Shown in pieces: positions 11,222 to 22,578 of a DNA stretch of 64,000 bases; position 1 is the stretch's first letter; the number at the start of each line of letters is the position of its first letter. A program made the translations under genes and the position numbers. The stretch comes from Malachius bipustulatus. Lineage: Eukaryota; Arthropoda; Insecta; Coleoptera; Melyridae. The stretch is from the NCBI GenBank assembly GCA_910589415.1, contig OU342632.1, positions 48,411,341 through 48,475,340 of the forward strand, in the 5' to 3' direction. The notes beneath the pieces are model-generated. The model ran no database searches. It saw nothing but the letters and a program-made list of their open reading frames with translations, and had not been told where the DNA came from.

Positions 11222-11480
11222 CCACCCTGTACATAAAAAGTTAAAATAGGGACATGTAAGCCGTTTTTCTCTATCTTCAGCCGTTTTCGTTGTACAGGGC
11301 CTTGAACTTGAAAAATGACGATTTTTACTTGTTTATAACTCAAAAACTTCTGAATTTAAGCACCAACTGTAAAAGCCAATCTTATTTTCTCTTCTCAGAC
11401 AATCTAAAAATGCAATAACATAGGAGCATTCCATTTAAAAAAACATAACTTTGATATGTTTCATGCTTCTGGGACACCTG
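11222..11480. repeat. Single arm of repeat family A, copy 2
   Basis: Starts near 'caccctgtacat' and contains 'gacatgtaagccgtttttct', 'ttgtttataact' and 'gcaataacataggagcat'. This is the same series as in 62-445 and 56110-56400. Only one arm is present. Confidence 0.7.
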
Positions 11481-12374
11481 TACATTGTGAATATAATTTT
11501 AAAACGTACATCTGCCGGATCTCTATCCACTCCAAAAATAAAAAGATCCTTAAATCCAGAGACACGGCCATAAACTTCCGTGGCGTATACCGTGAATAAC
11601 CCTGTATATATCAGGTGGCGTATTATTCAAGATGTTATTTTCTTCGAAGAACATCCTAATTATTCTGTTTATAATAATTTTAAGTTTAATTTTTATAATA
11701 CAATAATTTGTATTGTAAAATTAAAACTAAACATAAACAAATGTGAATGTTAGGTTATCGTGATTAGCTGTCACTACTGTCAGTCGACTAAGCCTATTGG
11801 CAGCATTCCAAAGGCATCCAGCTTTCACAGCGGTTGACTAGGGCTTTATAACTACGCACGGATACTAAAACATGTTCATTTTAGTATTATGATAAGTAAC
11901 CTTCGTATGCTATAATAGTAGTTGAAAGATCAAAATCATCGTAATATTCTGCGACTTTCATATTTTTATAACATTTTATTAAACGTGATAAACGTTTAGG
12001 GACTCTACTTTCACGTCAGTGGACCATTGACAGTAGTCGGTAGTTTGAATCTGCCACACGTACGACAGAATAGGGCGGTAAAGTTAAACAATTGACATTA
12101 ACGATTGAATAATGAGCTCATTGTTCAATTGACCTGACACTATTATTCGATAGGGCAATAGTAATGCATGCCATTACTTCGTTAAAATTAGACTAATAAT
12201 TGATTTGTTATCTAATAGGAGTAGATAAATAACTATTACATTACAAGCTACGAAAGTTCACTTTTAGGTGTCAGGTATATTTAAATAGCCGAGGCGAAGC
12301 GTAGCGTAGCCGAGGATATTTTAAAACTCCGCCGAGCACCTGAAAGAGATTTCGTAGCGTGTAGTGTATTAAAC
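11481..12374. other. No gene; contains a short foldback (12238-12370)
   Basis: No ORF or domain was recognised. The foldback pairs 'ttacaagctacgaaag' with 'tttcgtagcgtgtag' around a core reading gaggcgaagcgtagcgtag. It belongs to the short hairpin group also seen at about 9990, 18981, 21069, 49861 and 54028. Confidence 0.45.
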
Positions 12375-12884
12375 TTTTCATTCTCCCCTTGCCATTGAAC
12401 CACGGATTAGAAGAAATGAGTAAAATGATACGATTCAGTGATAACAATGAAATTATTATAAGGTGGCATATGTTTTCAACATTACCATAGTAACGATAGT
12501 TTTAAGTTATTAATTTATGACACTGTCAACTTTAAAACTCTGTACCGCTATAATTTTAGAATCTTTGATCGTAGTTTAGTTCAAAGTGAATTTCATTCAA
12601 GAAGCTGCAAATTCCAGTAAATCTTTCTGGAACATATACAATAATATAATTATTTGTATGTTCCAGAAATATTTACTGGAATTTTTTATTGTAATAGTTT
12701 TACATTTAATTTTCCATCCAAATAAACGTTAATCAAACTGACTTTTCTACTTTTTTGTCCAGGGCACGAAAGTTTTTCATAGCTAGCAACCACCTAGCAA
12801 CCTATCACCTAGGATGTTTTACTTTCGCTTTCGGTTGCCTTATCAAGACAGAAAGTTACAATTTCGTAAATGGGAGAATGAAAA
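12375..12884. mobile_element. MITE family O, complete copy (510 bp)
   Basis: Bounded by a 13-bp inverted repeat (TTTTCATTCTCCC ... GGGAGAATGAAAA). It carries the internal hairpin at 12610-12683, equivalent to that at 9673-9742. The orientation is opposite to the truncated copy 2.4 kb upstream. No coding capacity. Confidence 0.7.
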
Positions 12885-13278
12885 TGCAATTTTATTTACA
12901 CATTTATTACACACACTTTGACAGTTTGGATGATTTTGTAATTTAAAGAATGCGTTATATTATTATTATATTTACACCTCGCAAATAATGCATGCGCGTG
13001 TACTTATGTGAATTTTTTCTCCACTGTTAAGAATCAATTATTACCATATTTGCTATGGCGATGATTTACAAAATCCTACCTATAATGTTATTTTTGTACA
13101 ACTGCCATTAAAAGTCACACTTTTAACGTCGTCAGCTGACAGTGTGTTAATAGCTACACATGGATTAATTTCTAAATAGTCTGCCAAGGTCACATTAAAT
13201 TTCAGCATTGATGTCAGATCTCGAATTTTTTAGGTGCAATGAGGATGAGGAATCACAGAATAAAATAAATAGACATAT
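12885..13278. other. Repeat-derived sequence without a gene
   Basis: A segment around 13150-13200 ('ggattaatttctaaatagtc') is the inverse of 20970-21010, so at least part of this is a dispersed repeat. No domain-bearing ORF. Confidence 0.4.
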
Positions 13279-13425
13279 GCCCGTATTCACAAACGATAAT
13301 TTCCTAAATAATTACGTAATTAATTAAATGAGTGAGATGGAGATATGCAGTTTTTTTGTAATAGAATGAGATGGGGATAATTGATTACGTAATTATTTAG
13401 GAAATTATCGTTTGTGAATACGGGC
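13279..13425. repeat. 147-bp palindromic MITE
   Basis: Starts GCCCGTATTCACAAACGATA and ends with the inverse. The termini resemble those of MITE family E (GGCCCGTATTCATC) although the interior differs. Non-coding. Confidence 0.75.
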
Positions 13426-13639
13426 AATAATTGATTAAATCAACAATTTTTGTTTATTTGAAAATAAAAAGAATTAAGTTTTATTTTTGAATATAACTGA
13501 TGATGTTAACTCATAAAAGGTATTTATAATGAAAAAATAACAAAGCAATATTTGTAAAGAACATTTTATTGGAAAGTTATACCTACACAAATTACAAATA
13601 ATATAAATTAATGCAAAACTTGACAATTGATAATTTAAT

Positions 13640-13795
13640 ATTTAGAGTCATATAATCAGTTTCTTAAATTAATACCTACTTAATTAAAACATTCCACATT
13701 TCTGCCGTAACACCAGCAAGTGTATTTCGCCAAAGAGAAATAACGTGGGTACTCTCTCATCGCTTAAAGGACGATTGAAGTTCGGCTTTCTTATA
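13640..13795 (-). pseudogene. Possible C-terminal scrap of a long-spacer Tc1/mariner-type transposase
   Basis: On the minus strand the peptide VTAEMWNVLIK is followed, after a stop, by ETDYM. This resembles the C-terminal VTAETWRNC...EEDRMW of the intact transposase at 22806-24179. It is cut off by the palindrome starting at 13796. The match is short, so this is a tentative call. Confidence 0.25.
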
Positions 13796-15002
13796 CAGGG
13801 TGTCCCATAATATGTGGGCAATCTCCCAGATTTGGGTAAATTTCGTAAAAATAAATGAAAAATAGCTATAAAATTAATTCTTCAGAGACACCCCTACAAA
13901 GATATTAGCTGTTGAAGTTGAGAGTTGAAAATCAATTTTTTGCAATAACTTTTTTATTTCTTGACCGATTTTGATAATTTTTGGTTTTATTTTGTATTAT
14001 TTTGGACTGTTTAGAATAGTGTTTCATAACCTTTGGTAACACATACATAGACCTCGGGATGGCATAACCCCCTCATTCACTTGAAAGAAAACAATAAAAA
14101 TAATAATTTTACAGTTTTTTAAGGTTAATTTTCTTTTTATTTGACATTTTTTACATAAAAAATGTATTTTTATTTATTTCGATAGAGCGAACCGTTATCG
14201 AGATAAACGTCCTTCTAATAGGTGATGCGTCGCAGGAACTTTCTAAATTTCCAGTAAATTTTAACAAGATGGCTGAGCTTTGACATTAAATTGAGCAGGA
14301 AACAAAACAATAACTTAATTAAATACACGTCAAATAGTGTCAAAGATTTCATTTCATGCAGATTCAATTCTAACTGATTTTAAAATGAGTTACACAAAAC
14401 GCTGAATACGCAGAAAATCGGTTAGAATTGAATCTGCATGAAATGAAATCTTTGACACTATTTGACGTGTAGGTATTTAATTAAGTTATTGTTTTGTTTC
14501 CTGCTCAATTTACTGTCAAAGCTCAGCCATCTTGTTAAAATTTACTGGAAATTTAGAAAATTCCTGCGACGCATCACCTATTAGAAGGACGTTTATCTCG
14601 ATAACGGTTCGCTCTATCGAAAAATAAAGATACATTTTTTATGTAACAAATGTCAAGTAAAAAGAAAATTAACCTTAAAAAATTGTAAAATTTTTATTTT
14701 TATTGTTTTCTTTCAAGTGAATGAGGGGGTTATGCCATCCCGAGGTCTATGTATGTGCTACCAAAGATTATGAAACACTATTCTAAACAGTCCCAAATAA
14801 TACAAAATAAAACCAAAAAATATCAAAATCGGTCAAGAAATAAAAAAGTTATTGCAAAAAATTGATTTTCAACCCTCAACTTCAACAGCTAATATCTTTG
14901 TAGGGGTGTCTCTGAGGAATTAATTTTATGGCTATTTTTTCATTTATTTTTACGAAATTTACCCAAATTCGGGAGATTGCCCACATATTATGGGACACCC
15001 TG
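13796..15002. mobile_element. Palindromic element family F, copy 1 (1.2 kb)
   Basis: Begins CAGGGTGTCCCATAATATG and ends with the inverse, with TA immediately outside both ends (13794-95, 15003-04). The two arms of about 600 bp are almost identical and meet near 14395, around 'gattttaaaatgagttac'. There is no intact ORF; a frame at 14928-15119 is chance. It is a non-autonomous foldback element with a TA target. Two further copies lie at 16250-17442 and 34691-35892. Confidence 0.85.
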
Positions 15003-15095
15003 TATACCCCACACATGTTCGATTGGATTAAAAATGCAATGCGTATGGTGGAAGTCGAACAATTTTGTGTCCATACTGTTCAGCTAAGGAATCCA

Positions 15096-15864
15096 CTATA
15101 CAGTGCGCGAGAAAAGTAAGGAATAAATTCGATAAAACGAAAAGCGCTGTTTTTTTTAATAAATAAAAAAACAGGTCGATTTTGTTTTTGAGTTGTTCAA
15201 CTTTTGACATAATATTGGGGTATACAGGGTGATGCGCGAAAAAGTGGTGACGTCATCGGCATTATTTTTAAATAGCAACCCTTATTTTTTATTCCATTTT
15301 TTAATACTTCATTCAATTGCCAGTATGGTAATGTAATCAATTTGTAACCTTAAATAAGGAAAATTCTGAGAAAACAGCTTGTGAGTCGAAATTGTACACT
15401 TTTTACTGATGTGAAAATCGGAACATTAGCGATAAAAATTAAAAAAAATCAAATAAAAATTACTGTTTCCATGGTAATTTTAAAAGATCTATCTATTAAA
15501 TTAAGTCTATTAAATTAAATCTGTTAAATTAAATTAAATTAAAACTATTAAATCTGTCTATTAAATTGAATCTCTCCAAATTAAGTTATTTTCACAGAAA
15601 TTTCGTCGTTTAAGGCTACAAAATGATTACATTGCCGTATTGGCAATTGGAAGAAGTATAAAAAAATGGAATAAAAAATAAGGGTTGTCATTTAAAAAAA
15701 ATACCGATGACGTCACCACTTTTTCGCGCATCACCCTGTATATCCCAATATTATGTCAAAAGTTCAAAAACTCAAAAACAAAATCGACCTGTTTTTTTAT
15801 TTATTCAAAAAAAGAGCGCTTTCCGTTTTGTCGAATTTATTCCTTACTTATCTCGCGCACTGTA
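15096..15864. mobile_element. Nested inverted-repeat elements
   Basis: The outer ends read TACAGTGCGCGAGAAAAGTA and, inverted, 'ctcgcgcactgta'. Inside them is a second pair of ends, tatacagggtgatgcgcg and its inverse, at about 15222 and 15742. The arms run about 265 bp each. The centre (15480-15590) is a simple repeat of ttaaattaaatct units. Open frames at 15028-15210, 15685-15958 and 15837-16064 are mirror readings of the arms, not genes. Confidence 0.7.
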
Positions 15865-16249
15865 TACTGCTTTGGTTTCTGGTTCCTGTTGTGAAACCAA
15901 TAAGCATAATTATAGTCATATAAAAATCGTAAAGTCAATACAAAATATACTTTTATAGGTTCAAATATTACTGACATCAAGTAATAAATATTATGATTTA
16001 GAGGGTAGCTGAAGCTCTGAAATTGTCGCTTGGTACCGTCTCTACATACCGTCCTCAATGACAAGTATACAATTTGAGTACAGCAAATCTTCTTTTTTGC
16101 GCGTCTTAAAGAAAATTGGATTTAAATGAAAAAAAGACAATCCACGTCGAGGTCTCATGAAATTAGGCCACATTATTTTTAAAAGAGTGAAGTTCCTACG
16201 CACATATATAGATTACAAAAGAGAAGGCATCTATCAATTTGTGTATATA

Positions 16250-17442
16250 CAGGGTGTCCCATAACATGTGGGCAATCTCCCGGATTTGGGTATATTTCGT
16301 AAAAATAAATGAAAAAATAGCTATAAAATTAATTCCTCAGAGACACCCCTACAAAGATATTAGCTGTTGAAGTTGAGGGTTGAAAATCAATTTTTTGCAA
16401 TAACTTTTTTATTTCTTGACCGATTTTGATAATTTTTGAATTTATTTTGTATTATTTTGGACTGTTTAAGAATAGTGTTTCATAATCTTTGGTAGCACAT
16501 ACATAGACCTCGGGATGGCATAACCCCCTCATTCACTTGAAAGAAAACAATTAAAATAATAATTTTACAATTTTTTAAGGTTAATTTTCCTTTTCTTTGA
16601 TATTTTTTACATAAAAAATGTATCCTATTTTATTTCGATAGAGCGAACCGTTATCGAGATAAACGTCCTTCTAATAGGTGGATGCGTCGCAGGAATTTTT
16701 CAAATTTCAAGTAAATTTTAACAAGATGGCTGACCTATGACAGTAAATTGAGCAGGAAACAAAACAATAACTTAATTAAATACACGTCAGTGTCAAAGAT
16801 TTCATTTCATGCAGATTCTAACTGATTTTAAAATGAGTTACAAAAACGCTGAATACGCAGAAAATCAGTTAGAATTGAATCTGCATGAAATGAAATCTTT
16901 TGACACTGACGTGTATTTAATTAAGTTATTGTTTTGTTTCCTGCTCAATTTACTGTCATAGGTCAGCCATCTTGTTAAAATTTACTTGAAATTTGAAAAG
17001 TTCCTGCGACGCATCACCTATTAGAAGGACGTTTATCACGATAACGGTTCGCTCTATCGAAATAAAATAGGATACATTTTTTATGTAAAAAATATCAAAG
17101 AAAAGGAAAATTAACCTTAAAAAATTGTAAAATTATTATTTTAATTGTTTTCTTTCAAGTGAATGAGGGGGTTATGACATCCCGAGGTCTATGTATGTGC
17201 TACCAAAGATTATGAAACACTATTCTAAACAGTCCAAAATAATACAAAATAACACCAAAAATTATCAAAATCGGTCAAGAAATAAAAAAGTTATTGCAAA
17301 AAATTGATTTTCAACCCTCAACTTCAACAGCTAATATCTTTGTAGGGGTGTCTCTGAGGAATTAATTTTATAGCTATTTTTTCATTTATTTTTACGAAAT
17401 ATACCCAAATCCGGGAGATTGCCCACATGTTATGGGACACCC
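16250..17442. mobile_element. Palindromic element family F, copy 2
   Basis: Begins CAGGGTGTCCCATAACATG and is nearly identical in both arms to copies 1 and 3. Its right end lacks the final CTG-TATA and runs straight into family H. The centre lies near 16845. Confidence 0.85.
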
Positions 17443-18475
17443 GTCTGCTTAAGGCTGGCCACCGGCTATATCTCGGAAACTAATGGGCCTAGAACCTCAA
17501 AATAAAAAATTTCCAGACATAAGTGATCACGAGAAATTCAATGAAAATATTTTCAAGATGGCCGCACTTCCGGAAATACCGGAAGTTGACACCTACTTCG
17601 TTATTTTAACGGGAACACCCTGTAAAATATTATATTTTCTAAAGGTCTGAAGAAATCTAATAGTGGTGATTTTCACCATTGGAATTTAGATGGAGCGGTT
17701 TATGAGTTATAAACAATTGAAATTGCAAAATTTTCAACTTCAAAGCAGTGTAGAACTAGAACGGCTCAAGATATCTAAAAATGGTTTACATGTCCCTATC
17801 CTAACTTTTCACATAGTATCCTACTATATGCGGCTTAAAAGTTAATACAGCAGGGTGATGAAAAATCGGATAATTTTCATCACCCTGTATTAAAATTTAC
17901 TCCACATAGGCCCGTATTCATCAATAAATATAACCCCTGGGGTTATATTTTGGAACATGTCATTGGTTCAAAATTCGTAGCGTTCGTAAGGATTGAGCAT
18001 TAGACCAATCAGCTGTCAGAAAATTGAAAATTTAACCCCAGGGTTATATTTTGAAGTTTGATGAATACGGACAGTAGTGGGATAAAACATAAAAAATTAG
18101 GATAGGGACATGTAAACCGTTTTCAGATATCTTGAGCCGTTCTAGCTCTACACTGCTTTGAAGTTGAAAATTTTCGATTTTCACTTGTTTATAACTCACA
18201 AACCGCTCAATCTAAATTCCAATGGCCAATCTAAATTCCAAACCACCTGTATTCGATTTCTTCAGACATTTTAAAAATATAATATTTTACAGGGTGTTCC
18301 CGTTAAAATAACGAAGTAGGTGTCAACTTCCGGTATTTCCGGAAGTGCGGCCATCTTGAAAATATTTTCATTGAATTTCTCGTGATCACTTATGTCTGGA
18401 AACTTTTTATTTTGAGGTTAGAGATCCATTAGTTTCCGAGATATAGCCGGTGGCCAGCGTTACGCAGACACCCTG
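17443..18475. mobile_element. Palindromic element family H, interrupted by MITE E
   Basis: The left arm starts gtctgcttaaggctggccac. The right arm ends with the inverse followed by accctgtata. The inner arms contain the shared core: 'gacatgtaaaccgttttcag', the Tyr/Ser-free non-coding 'gttataaac' block and 'cgggaacaccctgt'. MITE E (17909-18073) lies near the middle. The left tip is lost where H abuts F copy 2. Confidence 0.8.
17909..18073. mobile_element. MITE family E, copy 1
   Basis: Begins GGCCCGTATTCATCAATAAA and ends 'gatgaatacggaca'. It is 165 bp with subterminal palindromic ATAACCCC/GGGGTTAT. Almost the same sequence occurs at 20509-20673, and a shortened inverted copy at 45479-45567. 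Flanks are ATA and GTA here. Confidence 0.85.
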
Positions 18476-18980
18476 TATAGACGAAACATATGGATCTCTC
18501 AAAACGGCACAATAGGAAGGTCTTGGTAGGATCAAAACCCACGCAGTGCCAAGAAACTGAAGACAAAAGGTGTTTTAAATACTTATAATATTATAATGAA
18601 TGTATAATTAGGCATTAAATAATAATATCATTTATTTTCATTATGTAGGTACATAGTTTTGCATGCAGGTAACATAAATGGTTTTGTTGATGGGGCAGAA
18701 TTGATTTTCTCTTCATCAACAAAAGATATCCAGATTATCAAGGAGAGATGAATCATGAAAATTTTACCAATTGGTTCAAGAACCAGTTAATATCAAGTTT
18801 AGAACAACCTTCTGTGATTATTATGAACAATGCGCCTTACCACAGTGCACTTGAAAATAAACCACCAACTTCTTCTTCAAACAAACAACAAATTGAAGAA
18901 TGGCTGCGCAGGAACAACACTGGTTCCGAGCCTTTTTCGCTGATCAGCTCAGCTGCTAGACATTGTGAATTAGTATATTA

Positions 18981-19067
18981 TGCAACGAGCTTATAATGAA
19001 GGCTATTAAACGGCTCGTGTCTTAACCATCATAAGAGCGTATTAATAGCCATTATCTGCGAGTTGCA
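18981..19067. repeat. Short foldback
   Basis: tgcaacgagcttataatgaa pairs with the later 'cattatctgcgagttgca'. It is followed by 'ctattttttctacgacc', which also follows the hairpin at 49861-49983. It truncates the transposase scrap upstream. Confidence 0.5.
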
Positions 19068-19583
19068 TACACTATTTTTTCTACGACCCTTTTTTATTTC
19101 ATAGAAAAGATTAACAAATTATATATTTTAACAATGACCCGTGTACAATTGCGGATCATTGAGGTTAAGATAGGTTGCTATTTGTTTACGTATATTACCA
19201 AATTGTCTCTTCGTCGCTAAGATTATTCTGCTGAGACATGTTTTAGTATCAAGTTTAAAGGGCACTACTCACTACTGCGTAATTTTTATTATGCGAAGTT
19301 CGAATTCCGAATTTTACGCTTTGATTTTGAGATTAATAATAATTAATAACATTGACAGTCAATAATTACGATATTGTTTACCTTCGCACGCGACGGTCGC
19401 AGCGTTGCCGCTTTGAATACTATCACGGAGCACTATATACGAATAATATAATACCTTATCTTCTTATCTTTTACAGGATATACCTACCTATCAAATTAAT
19501 TAAGGTAACATAAAATTTTGATAAATTTCCTTTGAATGTTACTTATGTTCTAAATTAAATAAACGTTCAGAATTTTTTTTCAG
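19068..19583. other. No gene recognised
   Basis: AT-rich. A CpG-bearing patch at about 19385-19435 stands out mildly. No domain-bearing ORF. The stretch ends in a polypyrimidine tract that could be the acceptor of the exon candidate at 19584. Confidence 0.4.
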
Positions 19584-19769
19584 AAATACAGAACTTAATA
19601 TCACAAGGCAATTTTTGTCGTGAGTATGACAACTCTGTGACTTCGGTTGGTTTGGACCGACCCGATTGTGAGCGAAAAGGAACCGATTCGATTGCAAATG
19701 CTCCTATGCCATTGGATAGCTTGACCCAGTGCGTTAATGAAATTTTGTATCTTAATGAGACCCATTAAA
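19584..19769 (+). CDS. Candidate terminal exon, unknown protein
   Basis: An acceptor (tttttttcag, ending at 19583) is followed by 60 uninterrupted codons and a TAA. The frame starts with two bases of a split codon. The peptide includes FCREYDNSVTSVGLDRPDCE and MPLDSLTQCVNEILYLNETH. The composition is non-repetitive and polar, unlike the chance frames nearby. I do not recognise the family and see no matching upstream exon, so this may be an orphan or a relic. Confidence 0.3.
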
Positions 19770-19839
19770 GCACTGGTGATTCATATTTAATATGCATATT
19801 AAAGGTTAGGAGTAGAAAAAATAATTTTTATACCTCGCT

Positions 19840-19951
19840 CACTGATGTTATTTAGGGGTAATAATGGGCCCCCATTCATTGATTCGTTTTCAAAGTATTC
19901 GATTAAATTTGCCACCATCTGTTGCGCTTCCTTACTTAAATGTTTTGGCAT
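19840..19951 (-). pseudogene. N-terminal fragment of a long-spacer Tc1/mariner-type transposase
   Basis: The ATG at 19951 opens MPKHLSKEAQQMVANLIEYF and continues ENESMNGGPLLPLNNISERG. It is alignable with SREIINNVFMYFANEKVNGG of the 30251 copy. A possible donor (gtataaaa) follows, but no further transposase sequence continues in this direction. It is probably a truncated relic. The plus-strand open frame over the same bases is its shadow. Confidence 0.5.
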
Positions 19952-20049
19952 TTAGCTTACTTTTAAAGATAATCTATCACTTTGTAGATATTATAACGAG
20001 ACTGCTCTGGAAAAATTCTAGTAGTTGCTTCTTTAACATTCTAGTCCAC

Positions 20050-20708
20050 CATTTTGTTTGTTTACATACTATGGATACTGGATTAGTCAATGACACGTTC
20101 GCGACAGTTCGACGCAGGTCTGGATGACATGTTGACGGCCGATGGGATTTCTGCAATCTACGAGAATGTGCCTACTGTTTCGATGACGCGTCGGGGGTAC
20201 TATATAAGGGCCGCCGTGCGGCTGCGTGCAGCAGTAGAATCTTGAACGTGGAGTGAAGCTGAAGACAGAGTAGTAGTATCCTGGACGTGAAGGTGAAAGC
20301 TGAAGTATAGATAGAGAGGTAGTGAAGTGAAGTGTGAAGTAAGGAAGCCAGTATATAGTGACAGTATAGCGAATATAAAGAATAGACAAGTAATGTAGTA
20401 TCTGTGAGTGGATACAAGAGAACAGCTGTGTGTTTGATTAGTTAGATGTTAGATTTAGAGGTTATAAGTACTTTTGACTTGTGGTTCAATAAAGGAATAT
20501 GACTTTTAGGCCCGTATTCATCAATAAATATAACCCCTGGAGTTATATTTTGGTGCATGTCATTGGTTTAAAATTCGTAGCGTTCGTAAGGTTTGAGCAT
20601 TACACCAATCAGCTGTCAGAAAATTCAAAATATAACCCCAGAGTTATATTTTGAAGTTTGATGAATACGGACATTAGTGGTGGATTTATTATTGTGAGAC
20701 CCGTAACA
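20050..20708 (+). mobile_element. Probable solo LTR with MITE E inserted
   Basis: Contains a TATA box (tatataag, 20201-20208), a GC-richer downstream segment, an AATAAA signal (20488-20493), and an end reading 'gagacccgtaaca' like an LTR terminus (...ACA). MITE E copy 2 splits the stretch between the polyadenylation signal and that end. No gag or pol sequence is adjacent. The left boundary is uncertain. Confidence 0.4.
20509..20673. mobile_element. MITE family E, copy 2 with TTA target duplication
   Basis: 165 bp, beginning GGCCCGTATTCATCAATAAA and ending 'gatgaatacggaca'. TTA lies directly at both sides (20506-08 and 20674-76). A 3-bp TWA duplication is characteristic of PIF/Harbinger-type transposition. 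Confidence 0.85.
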
Positions 20709-21838
20709 ATATAATAATTTTTAATTTATTTTATAAAATTAAATATTAACTCCTAAAACTGACAGACGTAAACAGAACAAAATCAGTTTGTTATTTTGGA
20801 TAGAAAAGTTGACAACAAAGCCAGGGCGATGTAGTTGTGATCGATTATTGAATTTACTGTTTTTGCATCTTCCTAAATGTCAAAAATTTTCATTTGATCC
20901 CTTTAATAACCTTAAAATTCTAACTGTCATTTTTAGTGTCATAATGTTCGATGTTACAACGCAGCGTAAACAATAATATGACTTTGGCAGACTATCTAGA
21001 AATTAATCCATGTGTATTTATGATATTAGTGTTAAAAGTGAAGTTTTATGTTGTGAGTGAAAAGGTTTGTGAAATGAGCGCAGCGTAGCGGAGCGAATTG
21101 AACAATTTCACGAACAAAATAAAATCACTCTTAAGACGAATATCATACAATTGGTTTTTGTAAAACCAATTGTAATCAATTATCCAAAACCAATTATCAA
21201 ATCTATTTTGATAATAAAATTGATGAATTTAAAATGACACTCAACTTCAAATTGCATTTTAAAATATCCAGATAAGTACAAGTGTACTATGCATAGCAAC
21301 CGTTCCCGACGGTATGTCTACTAACAAATGCGTGTATACAAATAAAAAAGACGCTATAATAATTATTATTAATTACAATTTCTGAACAATTATTATTGTC
21401 TTGAATTCTTGACTAGGTACTTATTTTTTATTAATATGTTTGCCAGTAATAAAAAGAATATGAAAAAATCTTATCACCTATAATTTTTTTCTGATTTCAC
21501 ATGTAAAAATGTAAGTTTAAAAAGAGAATAATGGCGCATTATTTTATGTCTACTCGGCAGTGTGCGCGAAGTAATTCGCGGCCTGTAGTGCCAGCCATGA
21601 TACAATGAGATTCAAGATATATGATACTATAAAGCGGTATAATTTTCGTCAAATTGGGGCAATGACGTCAGTGGATCTCATAAGGGTGCAAAATTTGAAT
21701 TTGTATTAGGTAACTTATTGTGCATGGATGAATAATTAAGCTTTTGAAGGTTTTATTCAATTGTTTATTAAATTATTATAGATATGCCTACATGTGTTCA
21801 TTTAGCAAGGCAGTTTGTATGAAGTATCATCACTTTTA
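20709..21838. other. Repeat-rich interval, no gene
   Basis: Includes sequence around 20970-21010 inverse to 13150-13200. A foldback at 21069-21116 has a core reading gcgcagcgtagcggagcg. A small perfect hairpin lies at 21149-21173 (caattgg...ccaattg). The 20788-20976 frame has no recognisable domain. Confidence 0.45.
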
Positions 21839-22578
21839 GGCCCATTCTACACGAACCACAAAAACGCGACCGTTGACCTGCGAGCGACACGCATATATGT
21901 CACAGAACCACAGATTTTTAAATTGGGCATACGATACGGGCGACTTTGCGGTCGCGTGTGGACGCGTTCGTTGGCGTGTCGGCGTTTTGAACGCAAGAGG
22001 TTGCGTAAAAGTCGCGCGCCGGAGACCGGCGTGTCATTCTATAAGTAGCAACTTGCAAGCGTCTGGCCGGCCGAGCCGATTTGTCCTTTTTTATTACAGT
22101 CCACGATTTTAGTAGTGCACATCATTGATGTGCTTGCAGTGGCGGATTTCCGATTAGGCTAGGTAGGCTATAGCCTGCGGCGGCAAATATTTGTAGGCGG
22201 CAAATTTTCGAAGACGAAAAATATTTTCGAGTGCTAGGAAATTGCGTGACCTTGGAAATTGAAAAAAAAAATTGCCTGGGGCGCCTTACCGAGAGGGGAA
22301 AACCATTTCGAACCCTTTTGAAACCCCGCTTCGCCTTTGAATTCATATTCTTTTTGTAGCCTACAAGAACACGACCTGATTTACCCACAGGCAAATTGAG
22401 ATATCTGCGATGTTCTGCGAAGCTAAGATGAAACACCCCTAAGGCCAGGCGATTATCACCTTCGGGTGTACCCATCAACGTCTTTTTTACGTTTTTTGAC
22501 CAACAAACTTAATAAGGTGAACAGCGATACACCCAACTTGTACGGGATCCACATCAAATATAAACCGTTTTGTCGCTA

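Larger units (their letters stand above)
15995..18930 (+). pseudogene. Transposase pseudogene (long-spacer Tc1/mariner type) split by inserted palindromes
   Basis: Scraps of one transposase are scattered in order. A helix-turn-helix piece, RVAEALKLSLGTVSTYR, lies near 16000-16055. A piece including VKFLRTYIDYKREGIYQFVY lies before 16250. After the inserted block, IDETYGS (first catalytic Asp) begins at 18477. A piece at about 18655-18930 carries NWFKNQLISSLEQPSVIIMN and NAPYHS, with Asn in place of the expected second Asp. The coding line TTTGTGTATATAGACGAAAC is interrupted precisely at its TA by the 16250-18475 composite. Stops and frameshifts are numerous. The third catalytic region is missing, and a short hairpin follows at 18981. 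It is related to the copies at 22806-24179 and 30251-32535. Confidence 0.65.

Noticed and set aside
15028..16064. Several 60-83 residue frames on both strands
   Set aside because: Mirror readings of nested inverted repeats; no conserved protein.
21815..22112. Two overlapping GC-rich plus-strand frames
   Set aside because: They start in the terminal inverted repeat of the outer transposon and have no domain.
22122..22478. 118-residue minus-strand frame in the outer transposon
   Set aside because: The sequence looks like a decayed repeat (gcggcaaatatttg, ggggcgcctta); the frame has no family resemblance.
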